Shown: piece by piece, positions 34,302-42,223 of the stretch
Position numbering within the stretch: position 1 is the first letter of the stretch
Layout: each line of letters starts with the position of its first letter
NCBI RefSeq assembly: GCF_900142845.1
Contig: NZ_FSRU01000001.1
Span: forward strand, 1,116,001-1,180,000
Length of the DNA stretch: 64,000 nucleotides
Reading direction: 5' to 3'
Origin: Paraburkholderia phenazinium
Lineage (GTDB): Bacteria; Pseudomonadota; Gammaproteobacteria; Burkholderiales; Burkholderiaceae
Notes under the pieces: generated by a model
Databases searched by the model: none
Told to the model about the DNA's origin: nothing
Seen by the model: the letters and a program-made list of their open reading frames with translations, nothing else
Made by a program: the position numbers and the translations under genes

Positions 34302-35024
34302 TCACCTCGCGGGATGGGAGCGGCGCACGGGCGTGCGGGACACGCTCAGCTGCCAGTAGTGTTCGGCGTTAAACACATCGTCATAGCCCTGCGGCCCGAA
34401 CGCGCGCAACTGGCTGGCGTACGCCGCGACCGCCTCGCGCTTGAGCGACGCCTGGCGCCCGGCGTCGATTGTGTGATCCGCCGACGGATGGGCCGGCGTC
34501 GCCACGATGCCGCGTCGCTCCAGATCATCGAGGCGCGCCGCCACGACGCCCGGCTGGCGGCGGTGGATCGCATCCTCATACGCAAACCACGCGAGGTGCG
34601 ACAGCCGCGGCAGGATTTCGCAGCAGGCGTCGAACACCAGCACGTGATCCGCATGGTGCAGGCCGAGCGGCATCAGCAGCGTATTCGCGGTCGAACGGTA
34701 AATGGTTTCTTCGAGCGCCGCCGCCAGCCGGCTGATCGACGGCGAGTCGAGATACTGGCCGTCGCGAAACGGCATGCGTACCGGCACCGCATCGAACAGC
34801 TCGAGCGCACGATTGTCTTCAAGCGTACGCGCATTGACCGATTCTTGCGCGCCGGGAAAGCCGGCCTTGCTGTCCCAATCGGTCTGCATATTCTGCTCGG
34901 GCGCTGCGGCGAACACGGTGCAGACGACGGCGTCGGAATGGGTGGCGAGCAACGCGCCGCAACTGAAGACGGCGTCGTCGAAGTGGGGCGAGACGATAAA
35001 AAGACGCGGGCTGGTTTCGCTCAT
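34302..35024 (-). CDS. PIG-L/LmbE-family deacetylase
   Basis: A 240-residue protein with the PIG-L zinc site: SPHFDDAVFSCG (His-x-Asp-Asp) at the N-terminus and LHHADH for the third ligand. Family members remove N-acetyl groups from GlcNAc-type sugars, mycothiol precursors and antibiotic intermediates. Start at 35024 (Met-Ser-Glu-Thr) directly precedes the first strand; extension upstream is Arg-rich. Convergent with the FkbH-like gene and separated from it by the 50-residue gene. Confidence 0.87.
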   Translation of the reverse strand: MSETSPRLFIVSPHFDDAVFSCGALLATHSDAVVCTVFAAAPEQNMQTDWDSKAGFPGAQESVNARTLEDNRALELFDAVPVRMPFRDGQYLDSPSISRLAAALEETIYRSTANTLLMPLGLHHADHVLVFDACCEILPRLSHLAWFAYEDAIHRRQPGVVAARLDDLERRGIVATPAHPSADHTIDAGRQASLKREAVAAYASQLRAFGPQGYDDVFNAEHYWQLSVSRTPVRRSHPAR

Positions 35025-35227
35025 GGATCGAAATGGGTTCTCGGAGGCGCGCGGGCGGCTGCATCCGGTATGTCGACGGGACAGCGTCACATCAGCTTAG
35101 ACCGTATTGAAGCCGCTTGCGCAGAAGCTGGCCGTCGCAAGGCGTGTGCCTGACGGCGCCGCCTTAGCGTCTTGGCTGCGCCGGCGCTGATGCCGGCACA
35201 GGCGCTGACGCCGACGCGGCGCGCCGC

Positions 35228-35815
35228 TCACAGGCCGTGCAGATCCTCGGGCGTATCGACGTCGCGCAAAATGCCGGGATCGTCGACATCGAGCCGTGCG
35301 ACCTGATGCGTGGCCAGCAGGGCGCGCGCGCCGGTGTCGCCGTCGAGTCTCATCAGCGCGTCGCGATGCTCGGGGCCGAAGCCGACCGGATGACCGCGCT
35401 GACCCTGATAGAACGGCACGACGATCGAGGCGCCGCCGTCGAGCGTGCGCGCGACCGCTTCCACCGTGGCGACCGCAATGCGCGGCATATCGGCCAGCGC
35501 GACGATCCAGCCTTCCGAGTCGGCGCTGGCTTCGATGCCCGCCGCGAGGCTCGCGCCCATGCCGCGCTCGGCGTCGCTGGAGAACACCACGTCGCAGCCC
35601 GCGTCGTTCAGCATGCGGGCGAGCGCCTCGGAGCCGGGACGCACCACCGCGAGTACGTGCGACACGACCAGCAGGAGTCGATGAGCCGCCTCATGGGCCA
35701 CGATGCCGCCGTCCGGCATGCGGGCGAGCAGCTTGTTGTGCAGGCCGTCCGGGTCGAAGCGCGACCCGTAGCCGGCGGCAAGCAGCACGCCGGTGGCGAG
35801 CGAGGCGTAGGCCAT
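35228..35815 (-). CDS. MobA/MocA-like molybdenum-cofactor nucleotidyltransferase
   Basis: A 195-residue nucleotidyltransferase: LLAAGYGSRFDPDG (LAAGxGxR nucleotide loop), NKLLAR, and IVALADMPR (metal-binding Asp, DMP motif typical of MobA/MocA). It would attach CMP (MocA) or GMP (MobA) to molybdopterin. Sitting 90 bases below the aldehyde oxidoreductase large subunit, it most likely makes the cytosine dinucleotide form that xanthine-oxidase-family enzymes of the Pao type need. Confidence 0.85.
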   Translation of the reverse strand: MAYASLATGVLLAAGYGSRFDPDGLHNKLLARMPDGGIVAHEAAHRLLLVVSHVLAVVRPGSEALARMLNDAGCDVVFSSDAERGMGASLAAGIEASADSEGWIVALADMPRIAVATVEAVARTLDGGASIVVPFYQGQRGHPVGFGPEHRDALMRLDGDTGARALLATHQVARLDVDDPGILRDVDTPEDLHGL

Positions 35816-35905
35816 GGGGCGGCACCTGGAAAGGGAATGAGGTCGATTGTGCGGCGCAACCGGCGAGCAGGCAAGCACCAATATGTCGACCCCGTGCGTT
35901 CCCGC

Positions 35906-38146
35906 TCACACCTCCGTCGGCCTCATCACCTTGTCCAGCGTGATGGGCAGATCGCGCACCCGCACGCCGGTCGCGTGATAGACCGCATTCGCCAGCGCGG
36001 CCACCACGCCGGTCAGGCCAATCTCGCCAATCCCACGCACCCCGAGCGAGTTGATGTGCGGATCGGGCTCGTCGATAAAGCTGACGTCGAGCGTGCCGAT
36101 GTCTGCATTCACCGGCACGTGGTACTCGGCAAGATTCATATTGACGAAGCGGCCGTAGCGCGCGTCGAGCAACGTGTCCTCTTCGAACGCGGCGCCGATG
36201 CCCCAGACCATGCCGCCCATCATCTGGCTGCGCGCGGTTTTCTGATTCAGGACCCGGCCGACGTCATAGACGCCCACAATGCGCGGCACTCTGATCGTGC
36301 CGAGGTCCGCATCCACGTGGACCTCCGCGAACACCGCGCCGAACGAATGCAGTGAATAGTCACTGCGCTCCTGGCCGGGCTTCACGCTGACCACCGCCTC
36401 GATGGGCTTGCCGCCGGCGCGCGCGAGAATCGCCGCCGCGGGGTCGCGCAACGACGCGTTCGCCCGGCTGACCACCCAGCCGTTCGCCACGCTCACATCG
36501 GACGAATCCATGCCGTGCAGCGGCGAGGCGGCGTCGGCCAGCGCGAGCGAGATCAACTGGTTGCGCACCTGCAGGCAGGCGTCGCGCACCGCCGGCGACA
36601 CGCTCGCGGCCGACTGCGAACCGCCCGAGCCGGGTGCTTGCGGCAGGGTCGAATCGCCCAGCGCGAAATGGATTTTTTCGGGCGGAAAGCCGAGCGCGTC
36701 GGCGGACACCTGGGTCATCACCGTGTATGTGCCGGTGCCGAGATCCTGCGTGCCGGACGCGACCATCGCGGTCCCGTCCGGCAGGATGCGCGCAATCGCC
36801 GCGGCCGGGCTACGGTTGGCGGGATAGGTGGCGGTCGCCATGCCGAGGCCGATCAGCGTGTTGCCGGAGCGCATGGAACGTGGCGTCGAAGTGCGTCGCG
36901 ACCAGCCGAATTTCTCCGCGCCGATCTCGTAGCATTGCCGCAGCGCCTTGCTCGAAAACGGCTTGTTCTCCTGCGGATCGACCTCCGCATAGTTTTTCAG
37001 CCGCAGCGCGACGGGGTCCATCTTGAGTTTCCACGCGAGCTCGTCCATCGCGGATTCGAGTGCGAACGAGCCGGTGGTTTCGCCCGGCGCGCGCATGAAC
37101 GTCGGCGTCCCCAGGTTCAACTGCACGAGCCGGTGCGTCGTCAACTGATTCGGCACCGCGTAGAGCATGCGCGTGACCATGCAGCAGGTCTCGGTCCAGT
37201 CCTCGAACGTCGACGTGTTCGAGAAGCTGTCGTGCCGCATCGCGGTGAGCGTGCCGTCGTGGCGCGCGGCGAGCGTGAAATGCTGCTCGGTACGCGGACG
37301 AGCGCCGACCGAACCGAACATCTGCGGGCGCGTCAACGCGAGGCGCACCGGACGCCCGGTCTGCTTCGCGGCCATCGCGCAGAGCGCCACATGCGACCAG
37401 GACGAGCCCTTACCGCCGAACCCGCCGCCGATGAACGGCGAGATCACGCGCACGTCGTCGGGCGAGACGCCCAGCGTTTTCGCCACGGCGATGCGCGCCC
37501 CGCTCACGCCCTGGGTGGAGTCGTACAGCGTCAGTTGCGGGCCATCCCAATGCGCCATGGTGGCGTGCGGTTCCATGGGATTGTGATGTTCGACCGGGGT
37601 CGTATAAACGGCGTCGACGCGCACGCTGCCGCTCGCGAGGCCCGCTTCGAAGTTGCCGCGCTGCGTGTCGGTCTGGCGGCCCTGGGGCGTGATCGGCGCG
37701 TGCGCATTCGCCTTGGCGCTGGTGAAGTCGAGCGCGCCAGGCGTGCTTTGATAGACGATGCGCAGTTGCTGCGCGGCGTCGGTGGCGCGTTCGAGCGTGT
37801 CGGCTACCACTACGGCAACGGGCTCGTTGCTGTAGTTGATCTGATTGCTCTGCAACAGCGACAGATGACGGCCGGCCGGCGGCGTCAGCGGCGGACGCCC
37901 ACCGTTGGGCAGGCGCGGCGCGTTCTGATACGTCATCACCAGCAGCACGCCCGGCAGGGATTGCGCGCGGCTCGTGTCGATCGACGCAATGCTGCCGCTC
38001 GAGATGGTACTCGTCACCAGCACCGCGTGTGCCAGGCGCGCCTCGGGGAATTCCGCCGCATAGCGGGCCTCGCCGGTCACTTTCAGCAGCCCGTCGGTGC
38101 GGTCCATCGGTTGACCGACCAGTGGGGCATCCAGGTTCAGGTTCAT
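35906..38146 (-). CDS. paoC: PaoC-type molybdenum-binding subunit of aldehyde oxidoreductase
   Basis: A 746-residue xanthine-oxidase-family large subunit. IGGGFGGKGS (molybdopterin binding), RAPGETTG, GSGGSQSA and the active-site Glu in GVRGIGEIGLTG are visible. It binds the molybdenum cofactor and oxidises the substrate carbonyl carbon with water oxygen. In E. coli PaoABC is periplasmic and oxidises aromatic aldehydes. Its start overlaps the FAD subunit stop by four bases. Confidence 0.92.
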   Translation of the reverse strand: MNLNLDAPLVGQPMDRTDGLLKVTGEARYAAEFPEARLAHAVLVTSTISSGSIASIDTSRAQSLPGVLLVMTYQNAPRLPNGGRPPLTPPAGRHLSLLQSNQINYSNEPVAVVVADTLERATDAAQQLRIVYQSTPGALDFTSAKANAHAPITPQGRQTDTQRGNFEAGLASGSVRVDAVYTTPVEHHNPMEPHATMAHWDGPQLTLYDSTQGVSGARIAVAKTLGVSPDDVRVISPFIGGGFGGKGSSWSHVALCAMAAKQTGRPVRLALTRPQMFGSVGARPRTEQHFTLAARHDGTLTAMRHDSFSNTSTFEDWTETCCMVTRMLYAVPNQLTTHRLVQLNLGTPTFMRAPGETTGSFALESAMDELAWKLKMDPVALRLKNYAEVDPQENKPFSSKALRQCYEIGAEKFGWSRRTSTPRSMRSGNTLIGLGMATATYPANRSPAAAIARILPDGTAMVASGTQDLGTGTYTVMTQVSADALGFPPEKIHFALGDSTLPQAPGSGGSQSAASVSPAVRDACLQVRNQLISLALADAASPLHGMDSSDVSVANGWVVSRANASLRDPAAAILARAGGKPIEAVVSVKPGQERSDYSLHSFGAVFAEVHVDADLGTIRVPRIVGVYDVGRVLNQKTARSQMMGGMVWGIGAAFEEDTLLDARYGRFVNMNLAEYHVPVNADIGTLDVSFIDEPDPHINSLGVRGIGEIGLTGVVAALANAVYHATGVRVRDLPITLDKVMRPTEV

Positions 38147-39144
38147 GCGACACCTCCGGTCCGGCCCGCGGCCTGATTCACGGCGCGCACAATCGAGCGT
38201 TGCGCGAGTTGCACCTTGAAGCGGTTGCCGCTGAGCGGTTGCGCTTCGCCCATGGCGGCGGCTGCAGCGGCGCGCAGCGTCGTATCGGTGAGCGGCTTGC
38301 CGCTCAGCATCTGTTCCGCGACGCTCGCACGCCAGGGCTTATGCGCGACGCCGCCCAACGCGATGTGCGCAGTCCGCACCATATGGCCGTCCATCTGCAA
38401 GGCGGCAGCCACCGAGACGAGCGCAAACGCGTAACTCGCGCGGTCGCGCACTTTCAGGTAGTGGGAGTGGTCGCTAAACAGCGGCGGCGGCAGATCGACG
38501 GCGGTGATCAGTTCGCCGGGTTGCAGGGTGGTATCTACCTCCGGACGGTCGGCGGGCAGGCGGTGAAACTCTGCAATCGGAATCGTGCGCTCGCCGCGCA
38601 GACTGCTCACGCGCACCACGGCATCGAGCGCCACCAGCGCCACGCTCATATCCGACGGGTTCACGGCGACACATTGCGAGCTGGCGCCGAGAATCGCGTG
38701 CGTGCGGTTTTGTCCTTCTATGGAGGCGCAGCCGCTGCCCGGCTGGCGCTTGTTGCATTGCGTAAAGGCCGTGTCGTAGAAGTAGCCGCAACGGGTGCGC
38801 TGCATCAGATTGCCGCCCACGGTGGCCATATTGCGCAACTGCGGCGACGCCCCCGACAGAAACGCCTGCGAGAGCAGCGGATACTGTTCGCGCACCAGCG
38901 CATGATTGGCGGCGTCGCTGTTGCGCACCAGCGCGCCGATGCGCAGGCCGCCGTCAGGCAGCGTGCCGATCGTGTCGAGTCCGCGCAGGTGCGTGATATC
39001 GACGAGATGCACGGGCCGCTCCACGCCGCCCTTCATCAGATCCAGCAGATTGGTGCCGCCGCCGATAAACATCGTGCCGGGTTGCTGCGCCGCGCGCAGC
39101 GCGCTGCTGACGTCGCCAGCGCGTTCATAGGAAATCGCGTCCAT
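38143..39144 (-). CDS. paoB: PaoB-type FAD-binding subunit
   Basis: A 333-residue FAD subunit: MFIGGGTNLLDLMK (FAD-binding loop), NMATVGGNLMQRTRC (the second FAD motif), and several Cys (CGYF, QCNKRQPGSGC) that in E. coli PaoB bind an extra 4Fe-4S cluster. It passes electrons from the molybdenum site via iron-sulfur clusters to the acceptor. Middle gene of the operon; 12 bases below the 2Fe-2S subunit. Confidence 0.92.
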   Translation of the reverse strand: MDAISYERAGDVSSALRAAQQPGTMFIGGGTNLLDLMKGGVERPVHLVDITHLRGLDTIGTLPDGGLRIGALVRNSDAANHALVREQYPLLSQAFLSGASPQLRNMATVGGNLMQRTRCGYFYDTAFTQCNKRQPGSGCASIEGQNRTHAILGASSQCVAVNPSDMSVALVALDAVVRVSSLRGERTIPIAEFHRLPADRPEVDTTLQPGELITAVDLPPPLFSDHSHYLKVRDRASYAFALVSVAAALQMDGHMVRTAHIALGGVAHKPWRASVAEQMLSGKPLTDTTLRAAAAAAMGEAQPLSGNRFKVQLAQRSIVRAVNQAAGRTGGVA

Positions 39145-39156
39145 GGCCGTGCTCCG

Positions 39157-39873
39157 TCAGGCGTTGCCGGTGTTGCCGTCGTGCACGGTGCGCACGGCGG
39201 CGACGATGTTGGCGTACGCACCGCAGCGGCAGATATTGCCGCTCATGCGTTCGCGGATTTCGTCGTCGGAGAGTTGGGGCGGACGGGTACGGACGTCGGC
39301 AGTGACGGTGCTCGCGGTGCCGCTATTGAATTCGTTGAGCAGCGCCGTCGCGGAACAGAGCTGCCCGGGCGTACAGTAGCCGCACTGAAACGCGTCGTGT
39401 TCGATGAAGGCGCGCTGGATCGGACTCAGCACGCCCTGGCTCGCGAGGCCTTCGACAGTCGTGATGGTTTCGCCTTCATGCATCACCGCCAGCGTCAGGC
39501 ACGAGTTGATGCGCCGGCCTTCGACCAGCACGGTGCACGCGCCGCATTGCCCGCGGTCGCAGCCCTTCTTGGTGCCCATCAGGCCGGCGTATTCGCGCAG
39601 CGCGTCGAGCAGCGTGACGCGCGGCTCCAGTTGCAACGCGTAAGCGCGGCCGTTGATGTTGAGCGTGACCGGCTGCGGCGGCTCGGGCGCGCGCACTTCA
39701 GCGGGCGATGCAGGCGCCGGTGGAGCGGCCGGCTGGGTCTGTGCATGCAGATGCGGCGCCACGCCGACGGTCGCCGCCGCGGCGGCGGATTGCAGGAAGC
39801 GTCGGCGCGAGGGTTGATCGGCAGTGGGGGTGGGTTCTTCGTCCGAACCCGGAGGGACTCGATTCCTGGACAT
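39157..39873 (-). CDS. paoA: PaoA-type 2Fe-2S subunit with Tat signal
   Basis: A 238-residue electron-transfer subunit. Tat signal: SRRRFLQSAAAAATVGVAP. Plant-type 2Fe-2S site KKGCDRGQCGACTV with a downstream Cys in NSCLTLA, and the second 2Fe-2S domain with QCGYCTPGQLC and NICRCGAY. The Tat signal carries the folded complex to the periplasm, with PaoB and PaoC hitch-hiking. First gene of the operon; the region above to 40043 should hold its promoter. No PaoD/XdhC-like chaperone gene is in the window. Confidence 0.93.
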   Translation of the reverse strand: MSRNRVPPGSDEEPTPTADQPSRRRFLQSAAAAATVGVAPHLHAQTQPAAPPAPASPAEVRAPEPPQPVTLNINGRAYALQLEPRVTLLDALREYAGLMGTKKGCDRGQCGACTVLVEGRRINSCLTLAVMHEGETITTVEGLASQGVLSPIQRAFIEHDAFQCGYCTPGQLCSATALLNEFNSGTASTVTADVRTRPPQLSDDEIRERMSGNICRCGAYANIVAAVRTVHDGNTGNA

Positions 39874-40043
39874 AACGTTCTGTTTGCTCCATGAAAGGTC
39901 GATGCAAACCCGCGACGCCTCGGCAGTCCGATGCATGCGCGTACAACGAATCAGCCAGCAATTTCAGTGCCCCGTCCGCGCGTACCACGGCGCTGGCAGG
40001 TCGCGCTTCACTATAGTCAATGTAAAACACGATCAACCGCCGT

Positions 40044-40976
40044 TTACCGGGGCAAAAAGGAAACACAGTGTTGTGCGATACAGGTCAAGGTCTCGCGCAA
40101 CCACACCAGCGCCGGGTCGGCATGATTGCGCGGATGCCACGCGGCGAACGCCGTGAAGCCGCGCGCCTCGAACGGCAGATCGAAGACGTCGAGCCGGTCC
40201 CGATGGCGCGCTGCAAAGCGCGACGGCAGCGTCGAGACATAGTCCGTATGCGCCAGCAATTCGGGCACCAGCGTGAAATGCTGCACCGATAGCGCCACCC
40301 GCCGCGTGCGTCCGAGCGCTTCCAGATGCTCGTCCATGAAGCCGTGGAAACTGCCGCCGCTGGTGGACGCCAGCACATGGTCGAGCGCGCAGTACGTGTC
40401 GAGATCGAGCGGTGCGGTGCCGCGTGGATGCCCCTTGCGCTGGACCACGACGAAACGCTCGTCGAACAGTTTGCGGGCGCGCATGGTGGCCGGAACCATC
40501 CGCTCGGAGCCGATCAGCAGATCGATTTCGCCGCGTTCGAGGCGCTCTGTCGTCGACGGCTGGTCCGCCACGATAAAGGCGATCCGCACGCCCGGTCCTG
40601 CGAGTTCAGGCAGGCGCTCCATCAACGGCAGGCCGAGCACGGCGGTGCCGTTGTCGTTGGCGGCGATAACGAAGCGGCGCGTGTCCGTGTGCGGATCGAA
40701 GGCCGGCTGATGGCGTACCACCACTTCCAGATTTTTCAGCGCCGCATGCAAGGGCTCCATCAACGCCAGAGCCCGCGCGCTGCGCGTCATGCCGCGGCCG
40801 GTCTCAGCGGGGATCAGCAGCGGATCGCCGAAGATCTGCCGAAGCCGCGCGAGCTGCGTCGACACCGCGGGCTGCGTCAGGTGCAGGCGCTCGGCGGCGC
40901 GGGTGACGTTGGATTCGGCGAGCAAGGCGTCGAGCGACACCAGCAGGTTCAGATCGATACCGCGGAGATCAATCAT
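40044..40976 (-). CDS. LysR-family transcriptional regulator
   Basis: A 310-residue LysR protein with an HTH at residues 20-45 (SNVTRAAERLHLTQPAVSTQ) and a ligand domain of the NodD/PcpR-like kind (FVIAANDNGTAVLGLPLM, LLIGSERMVP). Divergent from the alcohol dehydrogenase gene, start codons 101 bases apart, so it most likely regulates that gene. No clear palindrome could be picked out in the gap, but ATTGAT occurs twice there. Confidence 0.9.
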   Translation of the reverse strand: MIDLRGIDLNLLVSLDALLAESNVTRAAERLHLTQPAVSTQLARLRQIFGDPLLIPAETGRGMTRSARALALMEPLHAALKNLEVVVRHQPAFDPHTDTRRFVIAANDNGTAVLGLPLMERLPELAGPGVRIAFIVADQPSTTERLERGEIDLLIGSERMVPATMRARKLFDERFVVVQRKGHPRGTAPLDLDTYCALDHVLASTSGGSFHGFMDEHLEALGRTRRVALSVQHFTLVPELLAHTDYVSTLPSRFAARHRDRLDVFDLPFEARGFTAFAAWHPRNHADPALVWLRETLTCIAQHCVSFLPR

Positions 40977-41077
40977 ATTGATGGGTCACATTCCAGTAAT
41001 TGATTTCAAGAATACGTAGCCGGGCCCTAGAGTTCAAGCGTGCCACCCACTTTGAGAACCTGACTGAGGAGTCAACC

Positions 41078-42172
41078 ATGAAAGCCTGGATGCTCGATGA
41101 ACCCGGCCAGCCGCTGGCCCTGCGCGAAGTCGCGCAACCGCAGCCGCGCCGTGGCGCCGTGCTGGTGCGGATGGAAGCCGTGCCGCTGTTGAGTTACACG
41201 CGCAGTTATCTGGAAGGGAAGCTGCCCTATGCCTATCCGCCGGGACCGTTCTCGCCGGGGACCAACGGCGTCGGCGTGGTGGCGGCGGTCGGCGAGGGTG
41301 TGGTGTCGTTGCGGGCCGGTCAACGCGTGGCCGTCAACCCGTACTGGATCGCCGACGAAACAGTACGCGAGCCGGCCCAGGCGCTGATCGGCCTGACGGC
41401 CATCAGCGCCGACAGCGGTGCGCTGATGGCCGATTTCCCGCACGGCACGCTGCGCGAGTTTGCCGAATTTCCGGCTTCGACGCTGATTGCGCTGGATGGA
41501 CTGGACGACCTCTCGTCCGAGCGGCTGGCCGTGCTCGGCAAGTTCGCGGTGCCGTTCGGCGGACTGCGGCGCGGCCGGCTGGCGGCGGGCGAGGTCGTGG
41601 TGGTGAACGGCACGACCGGCTACTTCGGCTCGGCGGCGGTGCTGGCCGCGCTCGCCATGGGCGCGAGCCGGGTGGTGGCGCTCAGCAGGCGCGCGCAGCC
41701 GCTGCAGCGCCTGATCGAACTCGGCAAGGGGCGCGTCGTACCGGTCCTGTTGACGGGCGACGCCGCGCAGGACGTGGCGGCGATCCGCGCCGCGTCGGGC
41801 GGCGGCGCCGATCTCGCGTTCGACATGGTCGGCCAGGCAACCGATCCGAACGCGACGCTCGCCGCGCTGCGCAGCTTGCGCCGGGGCGGCCGGCTGGTGC
41901 TGATGGGCAGCATGCAGGTGGACCTGCCGATTGCGTATCAGGAGATGCTGCTGAACAACTGGGAGTTGATCGGCAACTTCATGTACACGCGTGCCGACTA
42001 TCTGGCGTTGGTCGCGTTGGTGGCGTCCGGTCAGTTGCCGCTCGATGCGGTCGAGTTGCAGGCGTACCCGTTTGCCGGGCTTGAAGCGGCGATCGATGCG
42101 GCCGGGCAGATGGCGGGCCTGCAGTGCACGATGGTGGTCGCAGGGGCCGGGGAGGGCGCGTTGGCTATGTGA
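41078..42172 (+). CDS. zinc-less MDR-type alcohol dehydrogenase / quinone reductase-like
   Basis: A 364-residue medium-chain reductase. GTNGVGVVAAVGEGV and the NAD(P) site VVVNGTTGYFGSAAVLAAL, with FDMVGQA and GGRLVLMGSM, are clear. The structural-zinc Cys cluster and catalytic Cys/His of true alcohol dehydrogenases are missing, so it resembles the quinone oxidoreductase branch. GAGGAG precedes ATG 41078. Presumably induced by the divergent LysR. Ends in a bidirectional terminator-like hairpin. Confidence 0.85.
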   Translation: MKAWMLDEPGQPLALREVAQPQPRRGAVLVRMEAVPLLSYTRSYLEGKLPYAYPPGPFSPGTNGVGVVAAVGEGVVSLRAGQRVAVNPYWIADETVREPAQALIGLTAISADSGALMADFPHGTLREFAEFPASTLIALDGLDDLSSERLAVLGKFAVPFGGLRRGRLAAGEVVVVNGTTGYFGSAAVLAALAMGASRVVALSRRAQPLQRLIELGKGRVVPVLLTGDAAQDVAAIRAASGGGADLAFDMVGQATDPNATLAALRSLRRGGRLVLMGSMQVDLPIAYQEMLLNNWELIGNFMYTRADYLALVALVASGQLPLDAVELQAYPFAGLEAAIDAAGQMAGLQCTMVVAGAGEGALAM

Positions 42173-42186
42173 GCGTGAGCGTTGGC

Positions 42187-42214
42187 CCTGGCGTTGGCGG
42201 TTGCCAACGCCAGG
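42187..42214. terminator. 12-bp hairpin between convergent genes
   Basis: CCTGGCGTTGGC and GCCAACGCCAGG pair perfectly around GGTT, between the stops of the alcohol dehydrogenase (+) and the dehydratase (-). A stable symmetric stem serving both directions; T-runs are weak. Confidence 0.65.
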
Positions 42215-42223
42215 CTGTTGCGT

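Noticed and set aside
36515..38176. A plus-strand open frame of 553 codons opposite paoC
   Set aside because: Arg/His-rich mirror of paoC with no recognisable domain.
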